From: Penium margaritaceum
Taxonomy: Eukaryota > Streptophyta > Zygnematophyceae > Desmidiales > Peniaceae
Direction of reading: 5' to 3'
Assembly (NCBI GenBank): GCA_023375785.1
Contig: SZWC01003880.1
Span: 105,222-169,221 of the forward strand
DNA length: 64,000 nt
Below are positions 1 through 9,679 of the stretch, piece by piece. The first letter of the stretch is position 1. Each line of letters begins with the position of its first letter. The notes beneath the pieces were generated by a model. The model was not told where the DNA came from. It saw only the letters and a program-made list of their open reading frames with translations, and made no database searches. Position numbers and translations under genes: made by a program.

Positions 1-1388
1 GAATGAAAAACACCAGAGTTCTCCGCAATGGCGAGAGCACTCTGGTTGTCGCAATGGAGCACAATGGCGGGTACTGACTGCCCAAGCTCAAGAAACAAGC
101 GCTGCAGCCATACTGCCTCAGCAGCCCCTGCGCCCAAAGCCACATACTCTGCCTCCGACGAGCTACGTGCGATGCAGCCATGCTTCCCGCTTCGCCAAGA
201 CAAAGCGGTACCACCGAGCAGAAACACGTAGCCAGTACGACTACGCCCATCACGGCTCCGAGCCTAGTCACTGTCAGTGTAGCCGTTAAGGACCACCGAA
301 CACTGCCGACGAAAGCAGAGTCCAAGATACGGCGTGGAGACCACGTTCCGTACCACTCGCACAGTCGCGTGAAGGGCTCTCGCCCATGGAGCCTGCGAGA
401 ACTGATCGAGGAGGTTGACGGCGAACGCGATGTCAGGACGCGTGGTGGTGGCCAGGTACATCAGAGATCCGATGAGACGGAGGTACAAGATCACGTCCAA
501 TGTCTCCCCCAGCTATGTAGGATCATCCATCTTCAGGGCATCCTGCCCATCGGGTGTAAGAGGTGTGGAAGCGGATGGCACTGCACCAAGGAGATCGCAA
601 AAGCGCTCCCCCACAACTCGTGCGTATCGGGCCTGATGCAACAACAGTGTCCGATGTCTGTGATCTCGCACGATCTCCATACCAAGAAACACCGATGCAG
701 GACCGAGGTCCTTCATCCTGTAGGCAGTCTGCAGGACAGCCTTGGCCTCCTTCACGGCCTCCAGGGACGGAGACGCAATCAGAAGGTCATCAACATAGAC
801 CAGGATGGCGGTGAACCGCTCGGGTGTCGGTAGGATGAAGAGCGAGGGGTCTGCCTCGCTCTGTACGTATCCTACGCGAGTCAAGGTGCCAGTGATCTTC
901 CGGTTCCAACACCGTGGAGACTGCTTGAGGCCGTACAAGGACTTGCGCAAGCGCCAGACCTTGTCACCATCCTCAAAGCCTGGTGGCTGAGCCACGTAGA
1001 TTTCCTCATCCAGAGAGCCATGGAGGAACGCGTTGTTCACATCCATCTGGTGCAGTTCCCAGTCATGCTGAGCCACTACACCGAACAGAGCTCGAGCTGA
1101 GGTCATGCAGCCGACAGGGGCAAAGGTGTCAATGTAATCAACTCCCTCAATCTGAGAGTACCCCTTGACGACCAAGCGGGCCTTGTAGCGTTCAAGTGAG
1201 CCATCGGGCTTCACCTTCTTGCGAAAGACCCACTTGACCTGAATTGCCTTCCTCCCAGGGGGAAGGTCTACCAGCTCGTAGACTCTGTGCTCTCGGATAG
1301 CGCGAAGCTCATCCTCGCAAGCAGCTCGCCAGGCATCAGCATCCTGCGATGAGAAAGCCTCCCTCAATGTACCCGGATCAGGCGCCAT
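1..1388 (-). pseudogene. Element A reverse transcriptase and RNase H region
   Basis: The minus strand encodes a copia RVT_2 reverse transcriptase. It starts near 1388 with the usual entry block (WRAACEDELRAIREH, then VFRKKVKPDGSLERYKARLV), followed by MDVNNAFLHGSLDEEIY, the YGLKQSPRCWN block and the catalytic-loop motif YVDDLL near 760-790. RNase H with the DIAFAVNLL and YTDSDS blocks follows towards position 1. The enzyme would copy the element RNA into cDNA inside virus-like particles. This is a fossil region and the end of RNase H lies outside the window. Confidence 0.92.
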
Positions 1389-2170
1389 AGAGGGGGAACT
1401 CTGCGTGGCAAGTGCACACGCCTCAGTGTTAGGCCTGATGGCTACGAGATCAGCTGCTGCGTCACAGGCAATGTGGAACTCGCGAGTGACCAGGTCGTGT
1501 CCTATGGGGCACGCTGGGTGTACCTCTGAAAGCTCAGTGCGGACACTCAGGCCTAAGGCCTTTGTGCCTTGATCACCGCTCGCAATGCTGCGAGAGGAAC
1601 GCCTGGGTCCGGGACCCGACGCTCGCTAAGCTCCGGAATCCAGTGGTGAAAGGCGGCCACCGGGCTCACGGGAGTAACCGGAGGTCGAGGGGCACACCTC
1701 AAGCTCAGGAACAGGTACGACCATAGGGACAGGTACGACCACAGCTGGTGAGGTCTGAGACGAGGCAGTCGGAGATGTCGTGCGAGGAGATGCGTGTGTG
1801 GGGGACACAGAGTTGGGTGTGACTGCAGGCAAGGATGGCCCGGACACTGAGACAGGAGTGGCAGCCGACGTAGGGACAGGAGTGGGCTGGACTGGGTCAG
1901 ACGTCGGAGCAGGGGTGCCAGTAGACACAGGTGATGGTGCAGGAGGAGGCGTGAGAGCAGCGGTACCTGTGGGGTGTGAAACAGGCTGAACAGGCGGGAT
2001 CTCTGGACCAACGGCAATGATAGCCGGATCATCAAGTGCTGGAGACCGAGAGGGGACTCGAGCGGACACATCAGCCTGAGGAGGAATGGTCGCTGGCGGA
2101 GAAGTCTCCCCCATCTGCCGAGGACCCTCATAGGAAGGGACATGAGCTGCAGAGAGGGCTGTGATCAAAG
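1389..2170 (-). pseudogene. Element A integrase-RT linker, Pro/Ser/Thr/Val-rich
   Basis: Between integrase and reverse transcriptase lies a low-complexity stretch rich in Pro, Val, Ser and Thr, with blocks such as PVPTSAATPVSVSGPSLP. The same position in D (19131-19310) and L (53663-53955) holds a regular 36-bp repeat coding for a PxPVxVxxPSGT unit, so this looks like an older, worn version of that array. No catalytic motif is visible. Towards reverse transcriptase it ends in the segment that carries the E insertion in the sister element D/G. Confidence 0.75.
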
Positions 2171-2930
2171 TCAGGTCACGGTATGTGAGTGACTAAAAAA
2201 ACAGCGCGTCACGGGACTCAATGACACGACGACGAGTGGGGTCCCAAAAGCGCCAGGCCTTCGACCGCGGGGAGATGCCGATGAAGACACACAAGCGACC
2301 CTGAGGGGAGACCTTGGACCCCTGCTGGTCCTCGGCGTACCACACGGAGGCCAGGGAACCCTAGACGCGAGCGAGACGAAGATCAGCATGGTGGCCAAAC
2401 CAGAGCTCGTGCCGTGTAACATGATTCGGAAGCGGACCATGCGGGAGGCGGTTCCAGACCCAAGTCATGTAGGCGAAGCCCTCGAAGGCGAAGGACTCCG
2501 GGAGATCGCAATCAGACCGGATGGCGCGAACCGCATCCTCCATGGTACGGTTCCAGCGCTCAGATACACTGTTCTGCTGTGGGGTAGCAGGAGCGGAGAC
2601 TTGGTGAAAAATGCCGTGCGCAACAAAGAAGGAGTCCATCTCACCGAGGAACTCGCCGTCGCGAACCGAGCGAAAAGTGTGTAGCGTGTGGCGAGACTGA
2701 CGCTCAGCCATCACGAGCCAGAGCCGAACCGCAAGGGCGGCGTCGCTCTTCTGACGCAGACTGTAGACCCACCGCATCCCTGTGAAGTCATCAGTCAGCG
2801 TCAGAACATACCGGCCCCTCTCAGACAGGGACTCAACCGGGAGAGGACCGAGCAGGTCCGAGTGGACCAACTCGAGAGGCCTCAGTGCTCGGGAACGCGA
2901 ATCAGGGTAAGTGCACTGGTGCATCTTCCC
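2171..2930 (-). pseudogene. Element A integrase core and C-terminal part
   Basis: Copia integrase (rve domain) on the minus strand. The first catalytic Asp lies in LELVHSDLLGP, the strand TLTDDFTGMRWVY follows, and the third catalytic residue sits in the VSERWNRTMEDAVRAIRSDC block. After it come the conserved MTWVWNRLPHGPLPNHVT and ELWFGH blocks that copia elements carry before the linker. Integrase would insert the cDNA and generate the 5-bp target duplications seen elsewhere in this window. It is part of the broken element A. Confidence 0.9.
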
Positions 2931-4216
2931 CTAAGCGCAAAAAAGACGGCCGGTCTTGGGTGGCTTCTCAAAAGAAGCCACGTCAAGACCGAGGGCAGGC
3001 TGTTTCCGAATGAGCTTTGACACAATGTCGGAGCCCACATGACACAGACGACGGTGAAGTAACCGCTGGTGTTCCGGGGATAGAACACCAGTGACAAAAA
3101 CGTGACCAGAGGAGGAGGGAGAGCAAGGGGAGGAGGGACGAGCAATGCGATACAAATCATCTATAAGTGAAGCACGCAGGACAATGCTACGGGTGTCAAG
3201 AGCAGTCACAGTCGCTGAATCAGCGATATGCTCAATGGAGAGACCCATCAGAGTGTAGGCACGCATAGACAGTAGACTGAGCTCAAGATCAGGCACAAAC
3301 TGCATGTCAGAGAGATACAGGGGGCCAGACGGACTATCAAAGCATACAACCCCAACACCGTGGACCGGCAAGGACTGACCAGAGCCTGTACGAACAGAAC
3401 GGATAGTCGTGACAGGACCAAGTACCACAAAGTCACTACGACGACACGTCATGTGATGGGTGGCACCGGAATCGATGATCCAAGTGCCACCGGAGTCACG
3501 ACTGGTGGACGTCACTGTACAACGAGCAATGGAACACTCGGCATCAGAGGGACGCTGAGCCGTCAGTGGGAAGGAACGACGTACATCACGAAGGTGAGAC
3601 TCATGAATCCAGTCAGTGCAGTCAGGCCCATCATCATCACATGCGGACTGTGCTCCCCCACACGTGTCATCACGAGTCACGAGGACGGACGAACAAGCAG
3701 TCTGTGACCCACTCGACGATGACAACACACTCGCACCTCCCTGAAAGCGAAGCGCCAGAAGATGACGAAGCTCGGCGATGGTGCGGNCCGTGGACCGGCA
3801 AGGACTGACCAGAGCCTGTACGAACAGAACGGACAGTCGTGACAGGACCAAGTACCACAAAGTCACTACGACGACACGTCATGTGATGGGTGGCACCGGA
3901 ATCGATGATCCAAGTGCCACCGGAGTCACGACTGGTGGACGTCACTGTACAACGAGCAATGGAACACTCGGCATCAGAGGGACGCTGAGCCGTCAGTGGG
4001 AAGGAACGACGTACATCACGAAGGTGAGACTCATGAATCCAGTCAGTGCAGTCTGGCCCATCATCATCACATGCGGACTATGCTCCCCCACACGTGTCAT
4101 CACGAGTCACGAGGACGGACGAACAAGCAGTCTGTGACCCAATCGACGATGACAACACACTCGCACCTCCCTGAAAGCAAAACGCCAAAAGATGACGAAG
4201 CTCGGCGATGGTGCGG
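2931..4216 (-). pseudogene. Element A protease and GAG-pre-integrase region
   Basis: The minus strand shows the retropepsin motif WIIDSGATHHMT, the downstream RTGSGQSLPVHGVGVV block and LYLSDMQFVPDLELSLLS, followed by the GAG-pre-integrase block LLHRRLCHVGSDIVSKLIRKQ. The protease would cut the Gag-Pol precursor. Part of the region appears twice around the single N at 3787, so its apparent length is probably inflated by the assembly. Confidence 0.88.
3358..4216. repeat. Two 429-bp near-identical direct copies separated by a single N (probable assembly join)
   Basis: Bases 3358-3786 and 3788-4216 have the same length and match except at about eight positions. Base 3787 is N, the only ambiguous base I saw in the window. 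Two equal copies meeting at one N is what a scaffolder produces when overlapping contigs, for instance two haplotypes, are abutted instead of merged. A true tandem duplication is possible but less likely. Confidence 0.9.
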
Positions 4217-5793
4217 TCGCGTGGGTCTGGATCACTGCTGCTCGCTGGTGAGGACGCAGGAACAGCTGCAGTCGTGGTCGCCACGCGTCCAGAGGAGTGT
4301 GCGGGCGACGTGCCGGGCGCGGTGCGAGAAGCATGGGCAGCCTGAAGCCCACGAGTGATGCGCACCCAGTCAAGCGGTTGCTGGCACTCGGTGTAGCGAT
4401 GGGTGCCTCCATAGTTATAGTAGTGCACGGAACGACCACTGCTACCACTGGATGACGGCTGCTGCTGACCCGATCCGTGCCTCCTATTCTTCTTCTTCCC
4501 CTGGGCAGCTGCTGCAACGCCCTGCGTCTGCGTGGGTGTAGACGGGGTCGAAGAGGAGGAGGAAGATGAGGTAGTGATGGATGTGGATGAGAGTGACTGC
4601 AGGAGGGAAGATGGTGGTGATGCGATGACTGATGCAGCGAGGGAAGTCTCCTGATGCGCTACTGCTGCCTCGCGGGCCGATGTCACCTAGAGGAAAAGTT
4701 GATGCGCCCAAGGAAGCAGCTGCAGAGTGGCTGAGAAAGGCTCGAGGGCAGCGTCGCTGTACCGTGTGAAGATGTCGGTGTACTCCAGGCGAACTCCGAG
4801 CATGATCGTCCGAAGCGCCCACAACTGTATGCCCCCTGAGGTCCCCAGACGCGTGTAGATATGTATGGCGCGTCGCCAGTAATCCGCTGCAGGCTCCGCT
4901 GGCCCCTGACGGAGCGAGTGGAAAGCACGAATGTGTGACGCACGCGTGGCGTGCGTCTCTGCGGCCAGTAGGGACAACGCCAGATCCCAGCCTCCACGAG
5001 GATCGGCTTCGGTGCCTGTGCCAGCCTCGCCGAGGAAGGGGCGGAAGTCGACGACAGTCTCGCGTGGCATGGCATAGAGAAGTCCGCGCATGGCCCGGGC
5101 TGCTGTCAGCACCTGTGCTGGATCTGTTGACTGGTATGGGCTGTGGTAGTAAGGCCACACTCCCTCGGAAGTGGCCCACACCTGAAACAGGATCTCCCAG
5201 CAGTCAAAGCCATCCTCGCTGATGTATCGTGGAGGTGGTGCCTCAAACTCCTTTGGCTGCCGCTCCGTGGGGAGAGCAACCGCAGGCTGAGGAGGGCGAG
5301 AGTCGGGAAAAACTCCTGGGAGAGGGTGATCACCGGGGAAGTCAGGTGACGATCGTATCGGGGACACGGGTGGAGGTCGGGTACCCATCTGCAGCTGACG
5401 GAGGCGCTCCTGTAAAAGACGAATCTCCTGCTCCTGGGAGTCATCCTCGAAGCCTGGCACGAATGGCTCGTCATCAAGGAGGTCAGCAGGTGGTGGAGAA
5501 ACCACAGCAGGAGGTGAAGCAGGCGGAGCACCTGTCACGGGCAGCTGGGCCGAGTGCTGGGTAGAGGCCGCAACGCCGGCAGCTCCCTCAGAAGTCCGCG
5601 AAGGAGCCGTGGACTGAGCACGTAGAAGCTCAGTCAGCGTGCGGATCGCGTCAGTCTTCTCTCGCTACAGACGACGCAGCTCATCCTGCTGGCTACGCAA
5701 GTCCGCAATGGCCTGCGAGCGAGGGCTCAATACCCCTGAAGAAGAGGAGGAGGGATCACCTGGCCCCTTGTCCTTGTCGTCGGGCGAGCTCAT
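4217..5793 (-). pseudogene. Element A gag (capsid/nucleocapsid)
   Basis: This is the first coding region after the leader. The most likely start is the ATG at 5793-5791 (MSSPDDKDKGPGDPSSSSSG), followed by a helical block ending in QDELRRL. A central capsid-like domain with CWEILFQVWATSEGVWPYY, EFNSLRQGPAEPAADYW-type segments and an ALRTIMLGVR block covers about 5200-4690. A nucleocapsid-like region with a HYYNYGGTHRYTEC segment lies near 4370-4430, and the TIAELRHLLAF helix before the protease lies near 4200. The same domains occur in D, I and J. Gag would form the virus-like particle. Confidence 0.85.
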
Positions 5794-5925
5794 GTCGCCG
5801 CTCACTATGGGACGACAGGTCACGTTTGTCGGATTTCAAAACCGTCTGCGTTTCTCGAGGAGTTGAAAGGCTGGCAACTTTTGACTTTCCGGGTGAAAAT
5901 TTGGCAAAGTTTACTGATGTAATGC

Positions 5926-5994
5926 TGATGTCAGCAAGTGGTTGCTGACGTCAGCACGACCTGATGACGTCAGCAATCAACAATGCTGACGTCA
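5926..5994. promoter_or_regulatory. Four TGACGTCA-type sites at about 20-bp spacing in the leader of A
   Basis: TGATGTCA at 5926 is followed by three exact TGACGTCA palindromes at 5946, 5965 and 5987, so the spacing is 20, 19 and 22 bp, about two helical turns. TGACGTCA is the core bound by bZIP factors (TGA/CREB class). The array lies between the trinucleotide-repeat leader and gag. Element J has a similar array in the same place. An enhancer role is inference from the motif. Confidence 0.6.
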
Positions 5995-6085
5995 GCTTGT
6001 CCCCTTTTTTTTTTTCTCGGTTCTGCGCGTGTGGAGCCGCTTCGCGGTGGCGCGCGGCAGCTCCGCGGAAGCTGCGAAGGAGCTT

Positions 6086-6480
6086 CCGCCCAGCTGCTGC
6101 TGCAGCTTTGCTGTCAGCTGCAGCAGTAGCTGCGTAGCTGCGTGTGCAGCAGTGGCAGCAGCGGCTGCGCTGCTGCTGCTGCTGCTGCTGCGCGCTGCAG
6201 CTGCTGCTACGCGCTGCAGCTGCTGCTGCGCGCTGCAGCTGCTGCTGGCTGCGGCCGCCGCGCGCTGCTGCTGCTGCCACTGCTGCGCTGCTGCTGTTGC
6301 TACTACCGCTGCTGCTTTGCTGTGCTGCTGCCACCGCTGCCGCTGCTGCGCTGCTGCTGCCGACGCTGCTGCTGCGCTGCTGCTGCCGCCGCTACTGCCA
6401 CGCTGCTGCTGTGGCCACTGCTGCTGCGCTGCTGCTGCCGCCACCTCTGCTGCTGCTGCTCTACTGTTGTGGCTGTGGGA
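6086..6480. repeat. CTG/GCC trinucleotide-repeat tract in the leader of A
   Basis: About 400 bp of imperfect CTG (CAG on the element strand) and related GCx triplets lies between the primer site and gag. It gives long Ala/Gln/Ser- or Cys/Leu-rich open frames in several phases on both strands, as expected of a triplet repeat without implying a protein. Comparable tracts sit in the leaders of B and J. Confidence 0.9.
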
Positions 6481-6695
6481 GGGCGGCTGCACGCACTACA
6501 GCCGCCACGCACCTCTGCGTGGCGGTACACGCTGCTGTTGCTGCCTCTGCAGCTGCGATCTCACGTGGTGGGTGGAGTGCGTTGACGGCGACCGGCCGTA
6601 TCCAACAGACCCCAGGAACTCTGCTGCTGCGGTGACTCTCACTGCTGCTGCTCTGCTGCGTCTCTGCTGCGCAGCTCAGTGAGAACTGTCTCACT

Positions 6696-6707
6696 GCTCT
6701 GATACCA
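6696..6707 (-). promoter_or_regulatory. Primer-binding site of A (initiator tRNA-Met 3' end)
   Basis: GCTCTGATACCA on the plus strand is TGGTATCAGAGC on the element strand. It is exactly complementary to the 3' end of plant initiator tRNA-Met including CCA, and directly abuts the LTR end. This fixes the internal edge of the 5' LTR at 6708. Confidence 0.93.
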
Positions 6708-7348
6708 TGAGAAAGTGCGTAGAGGCTTTCTAGCAACACAGCCGCAGACCGGACGTCAGTGCCTGATCAGACGGTGACGACAGTCACAGGTCGTACACCC
6801 AACGGCAAGGGTTTGGCTAGGAGACACAAGGCATAGTGTCAGAATGGTTCAATATAGCATATGCAGAGAGAAATGACAAATGACAGGTCCAAGGCATAAA
6901 TACCTGCCGCGGCGCACGGCGGGTGTCGCACGCGGCAGTCCAAAAGCTGTCCTAAAACCAGCCCAAAACAACTGTTTTGGCCGTAACTCTGCGCACACAT
7001 GTCCGAATGCTAAGCCGTCTGAACCTAGACATGCAAAATCAAAAGACGGACGCTACAACTGGTCACATGCATGCATCCATCGAAAAACAGAGGACATACA
7101 ATGTAAAAACATGCAAATAGGCCTCATGGCCAGTCCGCCGAAAGACGCTTGCAATACGTAGAAAACACAGCAAAGAGTCCCGGTGGCATCTGGGGCTCTG
7201 GAACAGTGGTCGGTCAGCTCCAAGCTGGTAGTCCGCCGCCTGTCGTCACGCCGGTGTCACCAGGGCCGCCTGCCTCAGGGATCTGCACGAGTATGGACAC
7301 GGCCGAGTGGTCATAGTAAACTGTACAGGAACGGCACAAAGCACAACA
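6708..7348 (-). repeat. 5' LTR of element A
   Basis: A 641-bp LTR bounded by the primer site at one end and by the TGTTGTG-type LTR start (plus-strand ...GCACAACA) at the other. It shares length and blocks, such as the GACCACTCGGCCGTGTCCAT motif in reverse, with the plus-strand LTRs at 33395, 38303, 56107 and 58475. Element transcription would start here and run leftwards. Confidence 0.88.
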
Positions 7349-7624
7349 TGTTGGACCCCACAATGCAGGATAAGATGAGGAACAGTGCAAGACTAGAACT
7401 CAAAATTCCTCGCGTGTAGATACCATTCTATCGCAAATGTCAAGAAGGAAAATCATTATGACCATTTCCAATCCCGGTCATTTACTCCTCCTGGGTACTT
7501 CTGTAATGGTTGTAAATAAGTTCTTTCTAGGCTCCGGATTAATCCGGGGGAAAACCTCTTTCGAGGGTCACTTCGAATGAGGGTAACACGCCACAAAGCG
7601 TGGACGTCGCATGGACGTTGATAA

Positions 7625-7640
7625 CGCCCGCGCGCGGGCG
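7625..7640. repeat. 16-bp perfect GC palindrome
   Basis: CGCCCGCGCGCGGGCG reads the same on both strands. It is the most GC-rich spot of the otherwise moderate 7349-8049 stretch and lies 10 bp from a second perfect palindrome. Confidence 0.9.
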
Positions 7641-7650
7641 GCCGTGGACT

Positions 7651-7674
7651 TGCTTGCTCGAGCTCGAGCAAGCA
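7651..7674. repeat. 24-bp perfect palindrome centred on CTCGAGCTCGAG
   Basis: The 12-base left arm TGCTTGCTCGAG is followed with no gap by its exact complement CTCGAGCAAGCA. The shared core contains overlapping XhoI- and SacI-type hexamers. It could extrude as a cruciform or be a binding site. Function unknown. Confidence 0.9.
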
Positions 7675-8049
7675 TATGCAGACACCCCAACGCATCTACT
7701 ACTCACGATTTTCACACCAGGGGAGATGACACGGCCGGGTAACTTCGAATTTTTGTGGCACTGAACTACATGAGGGCTCTTCCATAACGATACAAAACTC
7801 GGTCCCGATTCTTCGAAAATGAAAAACAGAAAAAACCTTCGCAAAAGCACTTTTGAATAATTGCCGTAATACGGTAGATGTGTTTAATATGAAGTTGGCT
7901 GATCGACATTTGACGACAAGATCGTTGATCATACACCTTGCAGTCGTTCATTGGCCTGCAGCCAATCGAAAACCTATCGAAAACCCCGAAAGTAGCGAGG
8001 AGGTGGAAGAGAGGGAGAGGGAGAGAGGCAGGGCGCGCAAGTAGGTGCC

Positions 8050-8125
8050 TCCAAAATAGTAGGAAAAGGAACTAGCTAATGCGCGAGTTAGGGCAGTGGC
8101 GTTGTTCATGCAACGTGCAAGTGTA
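8050..8125 (-). repeat. Small left part of an H/J-family LTR, cut off by element B
   Basis: The block around GGAACTAGCTAATGCG and GGCAGTGGCGTTGTTCATGC matches the low-coordinate end of the LTR at 36608-37365 (GGAGCTAGCTAGTGCG, GGCAGTGGCATTGTTCATG). The sequence that should follow (AACCCAC...GTTGCTTAG) reappears only at 15857, beyond element B. So this is one LTR opened by the B insertion. Exact edges are uncertain. Confidence 0.65.
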
Positions 8126-8312
8126 GGAGGTGCTAGATAGCACGAATTCAAGAGAGCAAGGATTTAGGGCTGTTCACCAAGATAGGTTTCACAGCCATGG
8201 CGCTAGAAAAGCGCAGAGTTGAGTCACAACCAAAACAAACAAGAGATGAACGAGGAGCAACGAATCACAGTAGTGCTGCCCATTGAGAGCGAGCGAGCGA
8301 GCAAGGAGCTCC
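8126..8312. other. Unassigned segment at the outer edge of element B
   Basis: About 190 bp lie between the LTR remnant and the first bases shared by B's two LTRs. It may be the worn end of B's 3' LTR, since a short AAGATAGGTT block near 8184 also occurs near 15475. I see no coding or structural signal apart from a GAGCGAGCGAGCGAG run near 8287-8304. Confidence 0.4.
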
Positions 8313-9525
8313 CATCCGAGCTCGTGGTTTGAACCACCACTTGCTCGTGAGTATTTCCCTAGACCACCTAAGAACCACATGAGTATTTTCCTAGACACTA
8401 GACGAGACTAGCCTGAAACAGGAATGCTAGGCAGCAGGTTGGGGCAGTAGCGTTGTTGATGCAGCGTGCGGGCTTCCACGCTAGTTGCTTAAGTCTCCTG
8501 CCCCCTCAGTCTGCTGCTCTAGAGACTAAGTCTGGAAGCTCTAGGTTTGTTACTCAGAAGTGCGCGCGCCAGTGTTAGCGCCAAAAAGCAGCTGGAAACT
8601 AAAAGTAACTAGCAATGAAGAATGGGCAACAATGGGAGACCCCTCCAACTTCTAGCTCCCCCCACTAGTGTAGAACTTGTTACTCAGCTAACCAGCCAAT
8701 CAGAAAACAGTTCTAGACCTATTTTCTGGCAGGCAGGGTTTTCTCGGTGAGCCCTGCCAGACGCTCGACAGCCCAAAACCAGGGCGTCGTCCGTTTTGCC
8801 TAAAAACTGGACCATACCATAATACCGACGCTACGAACGCAGTCCTGCGGTCAGAATCAGCTAGAAGAATAGCAGCAAAGAGTTATGGCTGCCCAAACCC
8901 AGGCAGTGCCTACGATAGTCAGTGATGCCAAAGAGGGCCACACAACAGGAGACATGGACGCTAGGCACAGCGTCATGACGCTGCAGACGCAATGCCACTA
9001 TCAAGTACAACACTGGGTGCATGCAGACAGCATCTGCAATGGCAGTGACCGCCGGCGGCCCGACCGCCAAGGAGGCCTGTCGATGGAGTTGAGCGCATCG
9101 CCAGAGGGAGGAGGCTCCGGTGAACGGTGAGTAGACCTCAGCGCGCTTCGGCTCCACCGAGCAACCCTCCAGCAGCGTCGAGTCTCGTCGTCAGTCATCT
9201 GCACGCCGATGTACACAAGCCAGGAGGACACAACAGAGTACAATGAGAGATGCACGAAAACCAACAGCCTGGGTAAATGACCCAATTGTAGCCATGCTTA
9301 GGAAGCACATTAAAACATTGTAAGCATGCTTTTGAGGTGAGGACACGCGAACATGGAGCTGCTTGCTAATTCCTTGGCTGAAGCAGGTTGCCTGGCGAGA
9401 GAGTATGCGGATGGAAGGATCCAACTCGGAGTGTATTCTCTTCTCTGGTCAATCACCTGCACAAATGTGGTGGGTGTGCGGCAAGGCTAGAGGTCACTAT
9501 GTCAGGATTGACACATCAACCAACA
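8313..9525 (-). repeat. 3' LTR of element B, split by a solo LTR
   Basis: Bases 8313-8415 and 9272-9525 together match the 5' LTR at 15508-15851 in the same order, joined there without a gap. The outer edge at 9525 is set by CCAACA followed by the polypurine tract. The combined length of about 357 bp agrees with 344 bp for the 5' copy. Confidence 0.85.
8416..9266 (-). repeat. Solo LTR (H/J family, subfamily 1) inserted in B's 3' LTR
   Basis: An 851-bp insertion flanked by the direct repeat GCCTG (8411-8415 and 9267-9271). The undisrupted site is seen in B's other LTR near 15603-15610. On the minus strand it begins TGTTGGTTTTCGTGC. It is closely related, in inverted orientation, to the LTR of element J at 59486-60330. 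No internal region accompanies it, so it is a solo LTR left after LTR-LTR recombination. Confidence 0.9.
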
Positions 9526-9539
9526 CTCCCCCATGACCC
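9526..9539 (-). promoter_or_regulatory. Polypurine tract of B
   Basis: CTCCCCCATGACCC on the plus strand is GGGTCATGGGGGAG on the element strand, immediately before the 3' LTR. The identical tract precedes the LTRs of N (58461) and, nearly so, G and L. It would prime plus-strand cDNA. Confidence 0.85.
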
Positions 9540-9679
9540 ACAGTCAAACTACACACAGAGTGGTACATGCACACTAGCGACGTCACGAGTAGTGACACAT
9601 GACTGTACATGTACGCACGACACAACTCAGCCCGGCGCATCACGAACGCACAATAGAACCACGGCGTGCACTGCTGCCT

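Larger units (their letters stand above)
1..7348 (-). mobile_element. Element A: Ty1/copia LTR retrotransposon, 3' end outside the window
   Basis: A copia-type element read on the minus strand. In element order it shows a 5' LTR (7348-6708), a primer site for the 3' end of initiator tRNA-Met, a long CTG/CAG-rich leader, gag, protease, GAG-pre-integrase, integrase, a proline-rich linker, reverse transcriptase and RNase H. Integrase before reverse transcriptase is the copia order. The RNase H end and 3' LTR run off the left edge. The coding part is spread over several frames and is broken, with roughly half a dozen breaks. Its LTR is the same family as those of G, I, L and N. Age cannot be set from LTR divergence because only one LTR is present. 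Confidence 0.93.
7349..8049. other. Only stretch not assigned to a retroelement
   Basis: About 700 bp with no similarity that I can see to the elements around it. It is less GC-rich than its surroundings in the second half, has two perfect palindromes (7625-7640 and 7651-7674) and ends in a purine-rich GAGGGAGA stretch near 8010-8030. Minus-strand open frames of 77-103 codons overlap here, but none has a recognisable domain and they overlap each other in different phases, so I do not call a gene. It could be old host DNA or an eroded element. Confidence 0.5.

Noticed and set aside
180-833. A 217-codon open frame on the plus strand
   Set aside because: It is the complement of the reverse transcriptase region of A, which is clearly coding on the minus strand, and has no domain of its own.
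5951-6682. Several Ala/Gln/Cys/Leu-rich frames of 127-217 codons on both strands
   Set aside because: They arise in several phases from the CTG/CAG triplet tract. A simple triplet repeat stays open without coding for anything.
7456-7932. A small host gene on the minus strand
   Set aside because: Three overlapping frames of 77-103 codons in different phases, no recognisable domain, no splice or promoter pattern that I can defend.
8320-8350. A GGTTCAAACC-like B box suggesting a tRNA gene or tRNA-derived SINE
   Set aside because: The block is shared by both LTRs of B and has no A box or cloverleaf partner; it is LTR sequence.
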